Source: Chelydra serpentina (lineage: Eukaryota > Chordata > Testudines > Chelydridae). Taken from it: a DNA stretch of 64,000 nucleotides. The notes under the pieces were generated by a model. The model searched no databases, was not told where the DNA came from, and saw nothing but the letters and a program-made list of their open reading frames with translations. The stretch spans positions 14,322,501-14,386,500 of the forward strand of contig JBAIAC010000003.1 of the NCBI GenBank assembly GCA_037349315.1, written 5' to 3'. Numbering within the stretch: position 1 is the first letter of the stretch; each line of letters opens with the position of its first letter. The position numbers and the translations under genes were made by a program. Positions 34,964 through 44,645 of this stretch are shown piece by piece.

Positions 34964-37843
34964 ATGGCGGGCGATATGGAGGGAGAAGCCCCTCCAGACG
35001 GCACGGCCTCCCCTCCTCTGCCTGTTCCCCCGTCACCCTCCCAAGCCTCTACCTTAACCGCCGCTGCTGAACCACCTGCTCTCGCCCCCGCTGGAGCACC
35101 AGCAGCGGCGCACACTGAAAAGACCTCCGCTGCTGCCACGTCCCTCGCCCCCCATGATCCTGGGGGAGCCCCCCCAGCCGGCAGGAAGGGCCAGGGTACA
35201 AAGAAGGGTAAGGGCCCCGCGACAAAGGCCAAGCCCTCCATGGCAGAGGCAGCCACTACTGCCACGGCATCCTTCCCTGCTGTTCCCTCTACCAGCTCTG
35301 CGGGTGTCCCACCCCCAGCCCCCAGAGCATACGCCCAGGTGGCGGCAACCCCCCCACCTGCCGCAATGTCACCTAACCCGCCCACCGCCTCAGCTACCAT
35401 CTATAGCGGCCGGGGCCCCTTTCCCACCTTGACCAGGAGGCATGGCGTCCGTTGCCTCCTGGTACCCGCCTCGCCCCACGTAGAAACCTATGTGCGGGCG
35501 TTGGCAAGGGTGGTGGGGCCCACAGCCATCGTAGCGGCCTCCAAAATGTACGGGAAGGTAGTCTTCTTCCTCGCATCGGAGGCCGCGGCCCAAGAGGCGG
35601 TGGAGAAGGGCCTGGCGGTGGGGGGCGTGTTCGTCCCATTAGAGCCGCTGGAGGACTTAGGCGTCCGCCTAGTCCTCACTTCCGTCCCTCCCTTTCTCCC
35701 CAATGCCGCCCTGTTACCTGCCCTCTCCGCCCTGGGGAGACCCATGTCTGTAATCAGCCCTCTCCCACTGGGCTGCAAAGACCCCGCCCTCCGTCACATC
35801 CTCTCGTTCCGCCGGCAGGTGCAGCTCCAAATGCCGCCGGCTGCACGTGACGGGGAGGCGCTCGAGGGGTCCTTTATGGTCCCCTATCACGGGGCCCGTT
35901 ACCGGGTATATTATTCCACGGGGGAGGCTCGGTGCTACCTCTGCCGGGCGATGGGACACGTCCGGAGGGACTGTCCCTTGGCCCGGCAAGGAGGAGCATC
36001 CGAGACCCCCGAGCCCCGGCAGGGCGTCGGCCCTGTCATCGCCGGCGCCCCTGAATGCCCGGTGCCCAGAGCCGCCCCTCCTCCTTCCCAGTCCACCGCT
36101 GCTCCCACTCGGGCCCTGGGAGTACCTCCCCCAGTGTGCCCAGACGAGTGGGAGAGGCCCGCCGCGAACAGTCTGTTGAGGCCTGTGGAGGAGGGTGAGG
36201 CAGGGATACCGCCGGGCGTGGGAGAGGGCCAGCCCCAGAGAGATTTTTCCCTCCCTTATGCTGCCCCACCACTACCTCCCCGAGTCCCTAAGAAATCGCC
36301 CCTCCCCCTTGACCCGACCCTTACTAGCCAGCCCCCAGCTGAAGCCATGGAGGACTGGGCCTTAGTACAGGGAAAGCGGGGCAAGCAGAAGGCTCGAGCC
36401 CCGCTCCTTTCCACCGATGCGGAAGCCCCCCGGAAGACCAGGAAGGGGGGCGCTGATGCCGAACCTTCCGCTTTGCCCCCGAGCGGCTTTTGTCCGCCAG
36501 AACCGGCTGGGAAAGACGTGGCAGCACCGGAAGGTATTACCGCCCCTCCCTCGGAAGCCCCCGAAGGAGCCCCTTCTGCCCCCTTTGTCGACCCTGCGCG
36601 CCCTGACACGAGCATCGCTTCAGGTGCCGGCGGAGAGAACCCCGGGGTGGCAGAAGGTGACCTGCCCTCCATCTACGAGGAGATCGAGGCCCTGGGTCTG
36701 ACCCCAATCACCCAGGGGGAGGACGACCCTTTACCAGCAGGCCTCGATGTCAATGACCTCACCCCGGTGCCCCTTTCCCCCCTCTCCCCATGCTCCCTCC
36801 CCTTGACCGTCGGTTCCGCTCCCACCTCCGAGGATCCCCTGGGCTCTTCCACCTGCCCGGTCGCAAGTGACACCTCGCTGACGGCCGCCAAGCCTCCTGA
36901 AGCGACGGCCGGTGCCCTGCAGCCGGGACCCGAACCCCAGGGGGTACCCCTCAATAGGGTGGGACAACGGTTCTCCTTCCCAGGCGGAGACCCCGCAAAT
37001 GTCTGTCCACCTCCCGATGCCGTGGCTGTAACACGAGCCATCATACCAGAGCCCGGCATCGTGGGGGGTCCCCTTCCCAATTCCCAGATCCCTCAGCCAC
37101 ACCAAGAGAGGCCACCTCCCAGTGGCCCAGCTCCTGCGGCTCACGATCCTCTACCCGTTCCTCAGCCCGGCCCTGCTCATGTCCCTTTCCCTGCCCCTAC
37201 TTCTGATCCCTGCCCTGCCCCTGATGCCGTCCCAATCTCCTACACCTCCCATGGTGACACTGCCGCCCCTGGGGCTGTCTCCCTCCCCTTAACAGAGGAT
37301 GACCCCCAGGGAGCGGCTCCAGTATTTCCTCATCCCGAACCACCAGAGTCTGCTCTTCTCCCTCCACCACCTCCCCCAACTAAGCCGAATTTTGGGTTGG
37401 GCCCTAAGGTGCCGGCCCAGCGGGAGCTGCGTCGAGGGTCCGCCCCTTGCCTGTCTGTTTCGGTGGGCCATAGGGCTGTGTCAGGGGCCCCTTCTTTCGA
37501 TAGCCAGGAGCCAGTAACACCGGCCCCCCATACGCTGCGAGAGGAGCTGCGGGAGTTCCTGGAGGACGTCCGGGGCTCCCGCAACAAAGTACAGCTCGCT
37601 CTGCAGCGATGGGGGGATTTCCACCAAATCCTCCAGGCCGCGAGGGCCCTCATCGGGGAGGGTAAAGGGACTGGGAAGCAGGCCGCCACGGCCTACCAAC
37701 GGGTCCGCCTTTTCCGTGACTCACTACTCAGCTACGGGGTGGGTCACGGATTGTTACGCGGCCCGATGGGGGCCGTGAGTGAGTCTGCCAGCAAGGATCC
37801 CCCCCAGCCCTCCTCATGGCATCTCTCCTCTTCGCAACATTAA
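34964..37843 (+). CDS. Tx1 LINE ORF1 protein (nucleic-acid-binding, CCHC zinc knuckle)
   Basis: The ATG at 34964 opens a 959-residue frame without interruption. ORF1 proteins bind element RNA and form the particle that carries it. Residues 1-140 are Ala/Pro-rich and low complexity. Residues about 147-320 form the folded part, with GPFPTLTRRHGVRCLLV, KMYGKVVFFLASEAAA and LTSVPPFLP, resembling the RRM-like region of Tx1-type ORF1 and ZCCHC3-like proteins. A perfect zinc knuckle (CX2CX4HX4C: CYLCRAMGHVRRDC) lies at residues 324-337. A long Pro-rich, probably disordered stretch fills about 340-840. A helical C-terminal block (LREELREFLEDVRGSRNK) follows near 880-955. At 959 residues it is long for an ORF1. 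Its last 28 nt overlap the start of ORF2. The domain call is firm for the knuckle and moderate for the RRM-like part. Confidence 0.88.
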   Translation: MAGDMEGEAPPDGTASPPLPVPPSPSQASTLTAAAEPPALAPAGAPAAAHTEKTSAAATSLAPHDPGGAPPAGRKGQGTKKGKGPATKAKPSMAEAATTATASFPAVPSTSSAGVPPPAPRAYAQVAATPPPAAMSPNPPTASATIYSGRGPFPTLTRRHGVRCLLVPASPHVETYVRALARVVGPTAIVAASKMYGKVVFFLASEAAAQEAVEKGLAVGGVFVPLEPLEDLGVRLVLTSVPPFLPNAALLPALSALGRPMSVISPLPLGCKDPALRHILSFRRQVQLQMPPAARDGEALEGSFMVPYHGARYRVYYSTGEARCYLCRAMGHVRRDCPLARQGGASETPEPRQGVGPVIAGAPECPVPRAAPPPSQSTAAPTRALGVPPPVCPDEWERPAANSLLRPVEEGEAGIPPGVGEGQPQRDFSLPYAAPPLPPRVPKKSPLPLDPTLTSQPPAEAMEDWALVQGKRGKQKARAPLLSTDAEAPRKTRKGGADAEPSALPPSGFCPPEPAGKDVAAPEGITAPPSEAPEGAPSAPFVDPARPDTSIASGAGGENPGVAEGDLPSIYEEIEALGLTPITQGEDDPLPAGLDVNDLTPVPLSPLSPCSLPLTVGSAPTSEDPLGSSTCPVASDTSLTAAKPPEATAGALQPGPEPQGVPLNRVGQRFSFPGGDPANVCPPPDAVAVTRAIIPEPGIVGGPLPNSQIPQPHQERPPPSGPAPAAHDPLPVPQPGPAHVPFPAPTSDPCPAPDAVPISYTSHGDTAAPGAVSLPLTEDDPQGAAPVFPHPEPPESALLPPPPPPTKPNFGLGPKVPAQRELRRGSAPCLSVSVGHRAVSGAPSFDSQEPVTPAPHTLREELREFLEDVRGSRNKVQLALQRWGDFHQILQAARALIGEGKGTGKQAATAYQRVRLFRDSLLSYGVGHGLLRGPMGAVSESASKDPPQPSSWHLSSSQH

Positions 37844-40800
37844 ACACCCGGGGCTGTAGGATGGGTCTCCGCAGGAGCCAGGTGCTCTCCTTCCTTCGGG
37901 AGGGGGGGTACTCTGTAGTGTTCCTGCAGGAGACCCATACGGATCCAGCCGCTGAAGACAGCTGGTGGCTGGAATCGGGGGACAGAGTCTACTTCAGCCA
38001 TCTCTCTGTTCGCCAGGCTGGAGTGGCGACCTTGTTCTCCCCCGACCTACGGCCTGAGGTGCTGGGGGTTGCTGAGGCTGTGCCGGGCCGCCTGCTGCAC
38101 CTACGGGTCCGTATGGAGGGGCTCGTGGTCAATCTCGTCAACATCTATGCCCCGACACCGGGCCCGGAACAACTTCGTTTTTATCAGCAGGCGTCCACCT
38201 TCCTCGGCACCTTGGATCCTCGCGAGTGCCTGGTCCTGGGCGGGGACTTTAACAACACCCTTGAAAAACGGGACCGCTCGGGGATCGAGCAGTGCCCGGC
38301 CGCCGCGGACGTCCTCAGGGAGATTGTCGAACATCACTCCCTGGTGGACGTCTGGCGCGACCACCATCCGGGTGACACCTCAACCTTCACCTTTGTCCGG
38401 GTGGAGGCCCATCGGTCGCACCACTCCCGGTTGGACCGCATCTATTTATCACGTTTTCACCTTTCGCGGGCCCACTCCTCCAGCGTCCGGCTGGCCCCGT
38501 TCTCTGATCATCATCTCGCTACCGTGACGGCCTCTCTCTGCGCGGAGAGGCCGGGGCCGGCCTATTGGCATTTTAATAACAGTTTGCTGGAGGATGTGGG
38601 TTTCGTGGCGTCCTTCCGGGAGTTCTGGCTGGCCTGGCGAGGGCAGCGGCACGCTTTTCCCTCGGTGCGGCGATGGTGGGATCTAGGGAAGGTACGCGCC
38701 CGGCTCTTCTGCCGTGATTACACCCGGGGCGCCAGCCGACGGAGGGATGCGACGATAGAGCAGTTGGAACGGGAGGTCTTAGAGCTGGAGAGGCGTCTGG
38801 CTGCCAGCCCTGAGGATCCATCCCTCTGTGGGGCGTGCCGGGAGAAGCGGGAGGAGCTCCGGGAACTGGAAGATCATCGGGCCCGGGGCGCCTTCGTTCG
38901 ATCCCGCATCCGTCTCCTTCGGGAGATGGATCGCGGCTCCCGCTTCTTCTACGCCCTGCAGAAAAAGAGGGGGGCTAAGAAACACGTCACCTGCCTCCTC
39001 GCAGAAGATGGCACCCCCCTCACAGATCCGGTGGAGATGTGCGGGAGGGCCACGGCCTTCTACGCGAGCCTTTTCTCCCCGGATCTGACCGATCCTAACG
39101 CTTGCAAAGTGCTCTGGGACGAACTCCCTACGGTCAGCACGGGCGACCGAGACCGGCTAGAGCTGCCTCTCACTCTGGCCGAGTTCTCGGAAGCCCTCCG
39201 TCGCATGCCGTCTAATAAATCTCCGGGACTGGACGGGCTGACCGTGGAGTTCTACCGCGTGTTCTGGGATGTCCTCGGCCCAGACCTTGTCACCGTCTGG
39301 GCCGAGTCCTTGCAGGGCGGGGTCCTCCCTCTTTCGTGCAGGCGAGCCGTGCTCGCCTTATTGCCGAAGAAGGGGGACCTCCGCGATTTACGGAATTGGC
39401 GTCCCGTCTCCCTCCTCAGCACGGACTATAAAGTCGTAGCAAAGGCCATCTCGCTGCGGCTTGGGTCCGTGCTGGCGGACGTGGTCCACCCAGACCAGAC
39501 CTACACCGTCCCGGGCCGCACCATTCTCGACAACCTGTATCTGGTCCGGGATCTCTTGGAGCTTGGGTGTAGGGATGGTCTGTCGTTCGCCCTCCTGTCT
39601 CTGGATCAGGAGAAGGCGTTCGACAGGGTGGATCACGGGTACCTCCTGAGCACTCTGCGAGCGTTTGGCTTTGGGCCCCAGTTTGTGGGTTTTCTCCAGG
39701 TGCTGTACGCCTCCGCAGAGTGTCTGGTCAGGCTCAACTGGACCCTGACCGAGCCGGTCAGCTTCGGGCGAGGAGTACGGCAGGGGTGCCCCCTCTCGGG
39801 CCAGCTGTACGCTCTGGCGATCGAGCCCTTCCTCTGTCTCCTCCGCAGGAGGTTGACGGGGTTGGTGCTCCGAGAGCCGGAGCTGCGGCTGGTCCTGTCG
39901 GCGTACGCCGACGATGTGCTCCTCGTGGTCCAGGACCCGGGCGACCTGGTGCGGGTGGAGGCTTGCCAGGCGATCTACTCGGCGGCCTCCTCTGCCCGGG
40001 TCAACTGGGTCAAGAGCTCTGGCCTGGTGGTAGGGGACGGGTGGCAGGCGAGCTCCCTCCCACCCGCGCTTCAGGCCATCGGGTGGAGCGCGGGTCCTTT
40101 GCTCTATCTCGGCGTTTACCTTTCTGCCACGCACCCATCCCCGCCGGAGAACTGGCAAGGTTTAGAGGGCAGGGTGATAGAGCGGATCTGGAAATGGACA
40201 GGACTACTCCGGTGCCTCTCCTTTCGAGGGAGAGCACTGGTAATCAATCAATTAGTCCTGTCCATGCTCTGGTACCGGCTCAACACCCTGGTCCCGGCCC
40301 CGGGTTTCCTGGCCAACCTCCGGACGTCGATTCTGGAGTTCTTTTGGTAAGGACTGCACTGGGTCTCTGCAGGGGTTCTCCATCTTCCTCTGGAGGAGGG
40401 TGGGCAGGGCCTGAAGTGTCCACACACTCAGGTCCATGTCTTCCGTCTCCAGGCCCTGCAGAGGCTCCTTTATGGTGCAGGTAGTCCGGCGTGGAGCGTA
40501 TTGGCACACGCCTTCCTACGCCGCTTCCGAGGGCTCCGATATGACCGGCAGCTCCTTTATCTCCATCCGAGAGGTCTTCCGCGAGACCTCTACGGGCTGC
40601 CGGTCTTCTACCAGGACCTCCTCCGGACCTGGAAGCTATTCTCAGCGACCAGGTCCGTGGCGGCCACCGAGGGGGCAGATCTCCTCGCGGAGCCCCTGCT
40701 ACACAACCCCCAGCTCCGTGTGCAGGTGGCGGAGTCCCCCTCGGTGCGCCAGAGGTTGGTCCTGGCAGAGGTCACTAGGGTCGGAGACCTCCTGGACTAC

Positions 40801-41736
40801 GACCGGGGAGACTGGCTGGATCCCCTGACGCTTGCTCAGCGCATGGGGCTCTCCAGACCTCGTACTCCCCGGCGCGTACTTCAGGAGGTGAAGGCTGCTT
40901 TGCCGCCCGCTGCTCGGGTTTACCTCGACCGGGTCCTGCGAGAGGGTACGCCCCGCCCTCCCTTCACCCCAAGCCCTCCGGACCTTTTTATTGGGCCCCT
41001 GCCCCGTGGACCCAACCGGGTCCCCTGTCCCTTCACGGTGAGCCGGCTGCACGAACTACAACCCGTCCGCTTCCAGACCGCGCCAAGGAAACGTCTATAC
41101 ACGCTCGTGCTCCACACCCTTCATCTCCTCGCCCTCACGTCCCGCCCCGATACGAAATGGCGGGACCTCCTGCCACCTCTAGAGGGTGAGAAGCCCCGGT
41201 GGGCCAGCCTTTACTCTTCCTTAGTCCCAAGGCCCGCCGGGGACGTCAGTTGGCGGCTCCTTCACGGAGCCGTGAGCACGGGCGTGTACTTGGCGCGGTT
41301 CACCCCTATTCCCGACACATGTCCCTTTTGCGGTGTGAGGGAGACCCTGGCGCACATTTATCTGGAGTGCGCCAGGCTTCAACCCCTGTTCCGGCTCCTC
41401 TCAGACATTTTGTTGAGGTTTTGGTTGCACTTTTCCCCTCACCTTTTTATTTATGCACTTCCAATCCGCGGCCCCACGAAGTCGCGGGACCTCCTGGTCA
41501 ACCTCCTCCTGGCCATAGCTAAACTGGCCATCTACAAAACCAGGGTGAGGAGGTTGGCCGATGGAGGCTTCTGTGACTGTGGGGCCTATTTTCGATCCTC
41601 TGTTCGTTCACGCATCCGGGCAGAGTTCCTCTGGGCAGCGTCCACTGGCTCCCTTGACACCTTTGAGGAGCAGTGGGCGCTGTCCGGGGTTCTCTGCTCG
41701 GTGTCCCCTTCTGGTTCACTTCGTTTGACCCTTTGA
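37816..41736 (+). pseudogene. Tx1 LINE ORF2 (endonuclease-reverse transcriptase), one in-frame stop
   Basis: ORF2 would nick the target DNA and reverse-transcribe the element RNA there. The ATG at 37816 lies inside the end of ORF1, in the -1 frame. APE-type endonuclease signs are LNTRG (residues 9-13), FLQETHT (Glu39), GGDFNN (142-147), LDRIYLS, and FSDHHLA with Asp231-His232. Reverse transcriptase motifs include NWRPVSLLSTDYK, LSLDQEKAFDRV, GVRQGCPLSGQLYALAIEP and AYADDVLLVV (YADD at 39904-39915, residues 697-700). A TAA at 40348-40350, codon 845, interrupts the frame. The same frame then stays open to 41736 and holds a CX2CX7HX4C finger at 41320-41370 (CPFCGVRETLAHIYLEC). The stop cuts off only the C-terminal third, leaving endonuclease and RT intact. 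No frameshift is seen. Catalytic residues all look present. Confidence 0.88.
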
Positions 41737-41839
41737 CCGCACTCCCGTTCCTGTTTTTTCTTTTTTTGTCCCCCGGAATTATTTGGTATCCAGGTCCTGT
41801 GGTTCCCTCCCCTTAGGCTGAAGGGGGGGATCCTTTAGC

Positions 41840-41865
41840 AGTGGGCGGGCTTACGCCCGCCCACT
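41840..41865 (+). other. perfect GC-rich hairpin at the LINE 3' end
   Basis: AGTGGGCGGGC (41840-41850), loop TTAC, then GCCCGCCCACT (41855-41865): an 11-bp perfect stem 17 bases before the element ends. GGATCC occurs on both sides (41828-41833 and 41870-41875) and can pair as an outer helix. In several LINE families a 3' stem-loop is what the reverse transcriptase recognises; that role here is inference. Confidence 0.85.
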
Positions 41866-41882
41866 TCCTGGATCCCAATAAG

Positions 41883-41921
41883 AACATACTGGTTCCTTAC
41901 CACTTTCCTATAGCCCTCTGG
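41883..41921 (+). repeat. 39-bp target site duplication of the Tx1 LINE, right copy
   Basis: Partner of 33557-33595 with one mismatch. It is followed by the last 15 bases of LTR B. Confidence 0.92.
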
Positions 41922-42428
41922 CCTTGCCCCGTCACAGTAGTTACCAAAAGAAAAGAAAATATAAGCACACAGTCTAAACTCTCAACCTTATTAGACTAGG
42001 CAACGTCTAGATTAAGCAGTTTTTCTTGCCCCACTGGATATTGCAGGTTGGTCACAGTCTTTCATATGCAGGGTCTCTCTCTTAGCTTCAGGCCCAGTCT
42101 CTTCAGCTCCAGTGTTCTTGTTGCCTTCAGCATAGGTGGGGGAGAAGAGAAAGGATGAAGCATGGGGCCATTGTGTTCTGTTTTATACCCTCAGTCCCAT
42201 GTGCTTGGGGAACACACAAGTCCAGGCATGTCTGGGGGGCATTGCTGAGTATCCAGGCAAGGTTGAGCAATTCCCCTGGTGTGTCTCTGTGCAAGTGAGT
42301 CATTGAATTGTAACTCCCTTGCTGGACAATGGCTGTTGATAGTTCTTTGACACCCCACCGGGCATGGTTAGCTCTCTTGTTGTTTCTGGGGAGCTAATAT
42401 CTGGCCCATTCCCTAATTCACAGCATAT

Positions 42429-42945
42429 TAAGTCCAGTTTTGGGCCCCACACTACAAGAAGGATGTGGATAAATTGGAAAGAGTCCAGTGGAGGGCAACA
42501 AAAATGATTAGGGGGCTGGAGCACATGACTTATGAGGAGAGGCTGAGGGAACTGGGATTGTTTAGCCTGCAGACGAGAAGAATGAGGGGGGATGTGATAG
42601 CTGCTTTCAACTACCTGAAAGGGGGTTCCAAAGAGGATGGGTCTAGACTGTTCTCAGTGGTAGAAGATGACAGAACAAGGAGTAATGGTCTCAAGTTGCA
42701 GAGGGGGAGGTTTAGGTTGGATATTAGGAAAAACGTTTTCACTAGTAGGGTGGTGAAGCACTGGAATGGGTTACCTAGGGAGGTGGTGGAATCTCCTTCC
42801 TTAGAGGTTTTTAAGGTCAGGCTTGACAAAGCCTTGGCTGGGATGATTTAGTTGGGGTTGGTCCTGCTTTGAGCAGGGGGTTGGACTAGATGACCTCCTG
42901 AGGTCCCTTCCAACCCTGAGATTCTATGATTCTATGATTTTAGCA
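42429..42945 (+). mobile_element. 5'-truncated CR1 LINE (3' end)
   Basis: Begins within the codons for [10 protein letters not shown] (AGTCCAGTTTTGGGCCCCAC). It runs open from about 42465 to 42851 through [40 protein letters not shown] and [15 protein letters not shown] to AGMI and the stop. The CR1 3' UTR and two ATTCTATG units end it near 42940. It is nearly identical to the matching part of the copy at 46.5 kb, so both come from a recently active CR1 subfamily. It lies inside LTR A. Confidence 0.92.
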
Positions 42946-43434
42946 ATAACCATATAACACAATTCTCATAACTTCATATGCACTAATGATATACATATTT
43001 AGATAGAACAATGGCTTTCACCAGATCATAACCTTTCCCCTGATACCTTACATGGCATACTTTATATGAAATATCACAATTATACAGAAATAATGAATAT
43101 GGGGGTTACATGGCCCTCCCCCGAGTTTCACACCCACCACATACACTTCAGCTGAAAAGCAGCTGGCAAGCTAGTAGGATTGAGAAACCTGCGCGATGTG
43201 ATGCTGTACCTGCCCCTTGAGGCTCTACCCTTCCCCAAGCACCCTGCAGCCAGTTGCACAGTGGGATAGCTACCCACAGTGTGCTGCTCTGTGTCGATGC
43301 AAGAACTGCTTGTGTGGATGTGCTCTGCTGACACAAGGAGCATAGTGTGGACATGCAACAGTGATGTAATTAAAGCACTTTAATTAAAGCAGCATAATTT
43401 TGGTTGACAAAATTCTAGTGTAGACAAGGCCTTA

Positions 43435-43680
43435 GTCCAAGTCCTATTTTCAAAAGTGACCAAGGCACTTTGGAGCCTACATCTCATTGAAAGTCAATAG
43501 GCATTAGGCACCTCGCCTGCTTTGGTGCTTTTGAAAATCCATCTTTAGGCATCTATATACCTTTGAAAATCTGGCTGCCTTGCTGAATGAGGATAGGCTT
43601 AAACATATCCTGAAAGTTAAACATATGCTTAAGGGCTTTGCTAAATCGGGGCCTACATTTCTAGGTGCTTAACAAGTGCC
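43435..43680. repeat. ancient dispersed repeat fragments
   Basis: GGCACCTCGCCTGC and TTTTGAAAATCCATCTTTAG, TTTGAAAATCTGGC followed by AAAGTTAAACATATGCTTAAGG are phrases seen in old amniote repeats. Related text occurs at 51.97-52.09 kb (TTAGGCACCCAGAACCCATTG). Family unknown. Confidence 0.35.
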
Positions 43681-43686
43681 AGCATA

Positions 43687-44300
43687 TAGATTCCAAGGCC
43701 AGAAGGGACCACTGTGGTCATCTAATTTGATATCCTGTGTAACACAGGCCAGAGAACGTCCCCAAAATAATTCCTAGAGCAGATCTTTTGGAAAAACATC
43801 CCATCTTGATTTAAAAATTATCAGTGATGGAGAATCCATAACCACCTTTGGTAAATGATCCAATGGTTAATTACTCTCACTGTTAAAAATGTACACCTTA
43901 TTTCCAGTCTGAATTTGTCTAACTTCAGCTTCTAGCTATTGGATCACATTGTACCTTTTCTCTGCTAGACTGAAGAACCTGTTATAAAATATTTGTTCCC
44001 CATGTAAGTAATTATGGACAGTAATCAAGTCATCCTTTAACCTTCTCCTTGCTAAACTAAATAGACTCAAAGAGCTCAATCTATCACTCTAGGGCATGAT
44101 TTCTAATCCGTTAATCATTCTCATGGCTCTTTTCTGAATCCTCTCCAATTTATCATCATTCTTCTTCAATTGTGGACACCAGAACTGGACACTGTATTCC
44201 AGCAGTGGTCACACCAGTGTCAAATACACATGTAAAATAACCTCTTTACACATTTGTTTCCGATTCAGTACACTCAAATACATGTATGTACCTAAACCAA
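43687..44300 (-). mobile_element. old CR1 LINE relic
   Basis: On the plus strand GATTCCAAGGCCAGAAGGGA and TGTGGTCATCTAATTTG match the complement of an older CR1 3' end. Beyond it, TTCTCCTTGCTAAACTAAAT, ATCCTCTCCAATTTATCATC and CTGGACACTGTATTCCAGCA follow the complement of the C-terminal ORF2 codons. No open frame survives. It is much more diverged than the copies at 42 and 46 kb. Confidence 0.75.
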
Positions 44301-44645
44301 CTTTGTGTCTGACGAGGAGAAAAGCCATTAGCTAACTAATGTGTTCCTGGAAACAGAAATCAAGCTGAAAGCTCATTAAATCCAGAGAAAGGAGAAACTA
44401 AAATGTGACTGAAAGGAGATAAAGCAGCCAGTCTTATAATTGTCAGCTCTGAAAGTATTCTTTTTAAACTGAAATTATTCTTCACTTTTTCTGGGTTTCC
44501 TTTTGTCTTTTTTTCATTTTTGATCTGAAAAAAGCCTTGAAACAGGACAAAAGTTCAAAGAAATCCATGGCTTTTCATACTTTTGTTAATGAGGTAAAAT
44601 CACGCTTAACCTCTTGCATCATAAAACTAGTAAAAGCAGCTAGAT

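Larger units (their letters stand above)
33596..41882 (+). mobile_element. near-intact Tx1-clade LINE retrotransposon, about 8.3 kb
   Basis: The order is 5' UTR (33596-34963), ORF1 (34964-37843), ORF2 (37816-41736), 3' UTR (41737-41882), bounded by a 39-bp duplication. ORF2's combination of an APE-type endonuclease, a YADD reverse transcriptase and a C-terminal CX2CX7HX4C finger fits the L1/Tx1 lineage. Text such as LPKKGDLRDLRNWRPVSLLS is typical of Tx1-like elements. There is no poly(A) tail; the element ends AATAAG after a strong hairpin. It is GC- and CpG-rich, unlike its surroundings. Full length, an open ORF1 and one stop in ORF2 suggest a recent insertion. Confidence 0.88.
33007..41936 (-). 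repeat. solo LTR B, split by the Tx1 LINE
   Basis: The termini are TGTGACAAAG and CCCCGTCACA, flanked by GTAG at 33003-33006 and 41937-41940. Without the LINE it is about 605 bp. On the minus strand GCAGCCAATCAGGGG near 33430-33444 is a CCAAT-type promoter motif, suggesting it points left. It shares a block with the solo LTR at 25.5-26.3 kb. The LINE entered 15 bp from one end. Confidence 0.8.
32537..43132 (-). repeat. solo LTR A, split by nested elements
   Basis: Begins TGTGATGGGATCCCC and ends GAGTTTCACA on the plus strand (TG...CA), flanked by CCCAC at 32532-32536 and 43133-43137. The LTR proper is 32537-33006, 41941-42428 and 42946-43132, about 1.15 kb. It points left: on the minus strand GGGTATAAAACAG (about 42178-42190) is a TATA box and TTAATAAACTTGC (about 32835-32847) a poly(A) signal. 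Its AT-rich end (42946-43100) resembles the LTRs at 7.85 kb and 20.6 kb. It is older than LTR B, the Tx1 LINE and the CR1 fragment inside it. Confidence 0.78.
31867..43431. mobile_element. PIF/Harbinger-like non-autonomous DNA transposon split by nested insertions
   Basis: The left end reads GGCCTTGTCTACAC (31867-31880) and the right end GTGTAGACAAGGCC (43418-43431), a perfect 14-bp inverted repeat. TTA flanks both ends (31864-31866 and 43432-43434). The true element is 31867-32536 plus about 43138-43431, roughly 960 bp. Everything between arrived later, as the matching CCCAC duplication at both internal edges shows. Both halves have related text (TTTTGTTGGCAG left, TTTGGTTGACAAAA right) and no coding capacity. 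Confidence 0.75.

Noticed and set aside
34879..35400. 173-codon minus-strand frame, Ala/Gly-rich
   Set aside because: Shadow of GC-rich ORF1; low complexity and no domain.
37796..37816. Programmed frameshift at the seven-C run between ORF1 and ORF2
   Set aside because: The run does not form a proper -1 slippery heptamer in the ORF1 frame, and ORF2 has its own ATG.
39388..40158. 256-codon minus-strand frame
   Set aside because: Antisense shadow of the reverse transcriptase in a GC-rich gene.
39720..40484. 254-codon plus-strand frame overlapping ORF2
   Set aside because: Out-of-frame shadow of ORF2; composition typical of GC-rich alternative frames.
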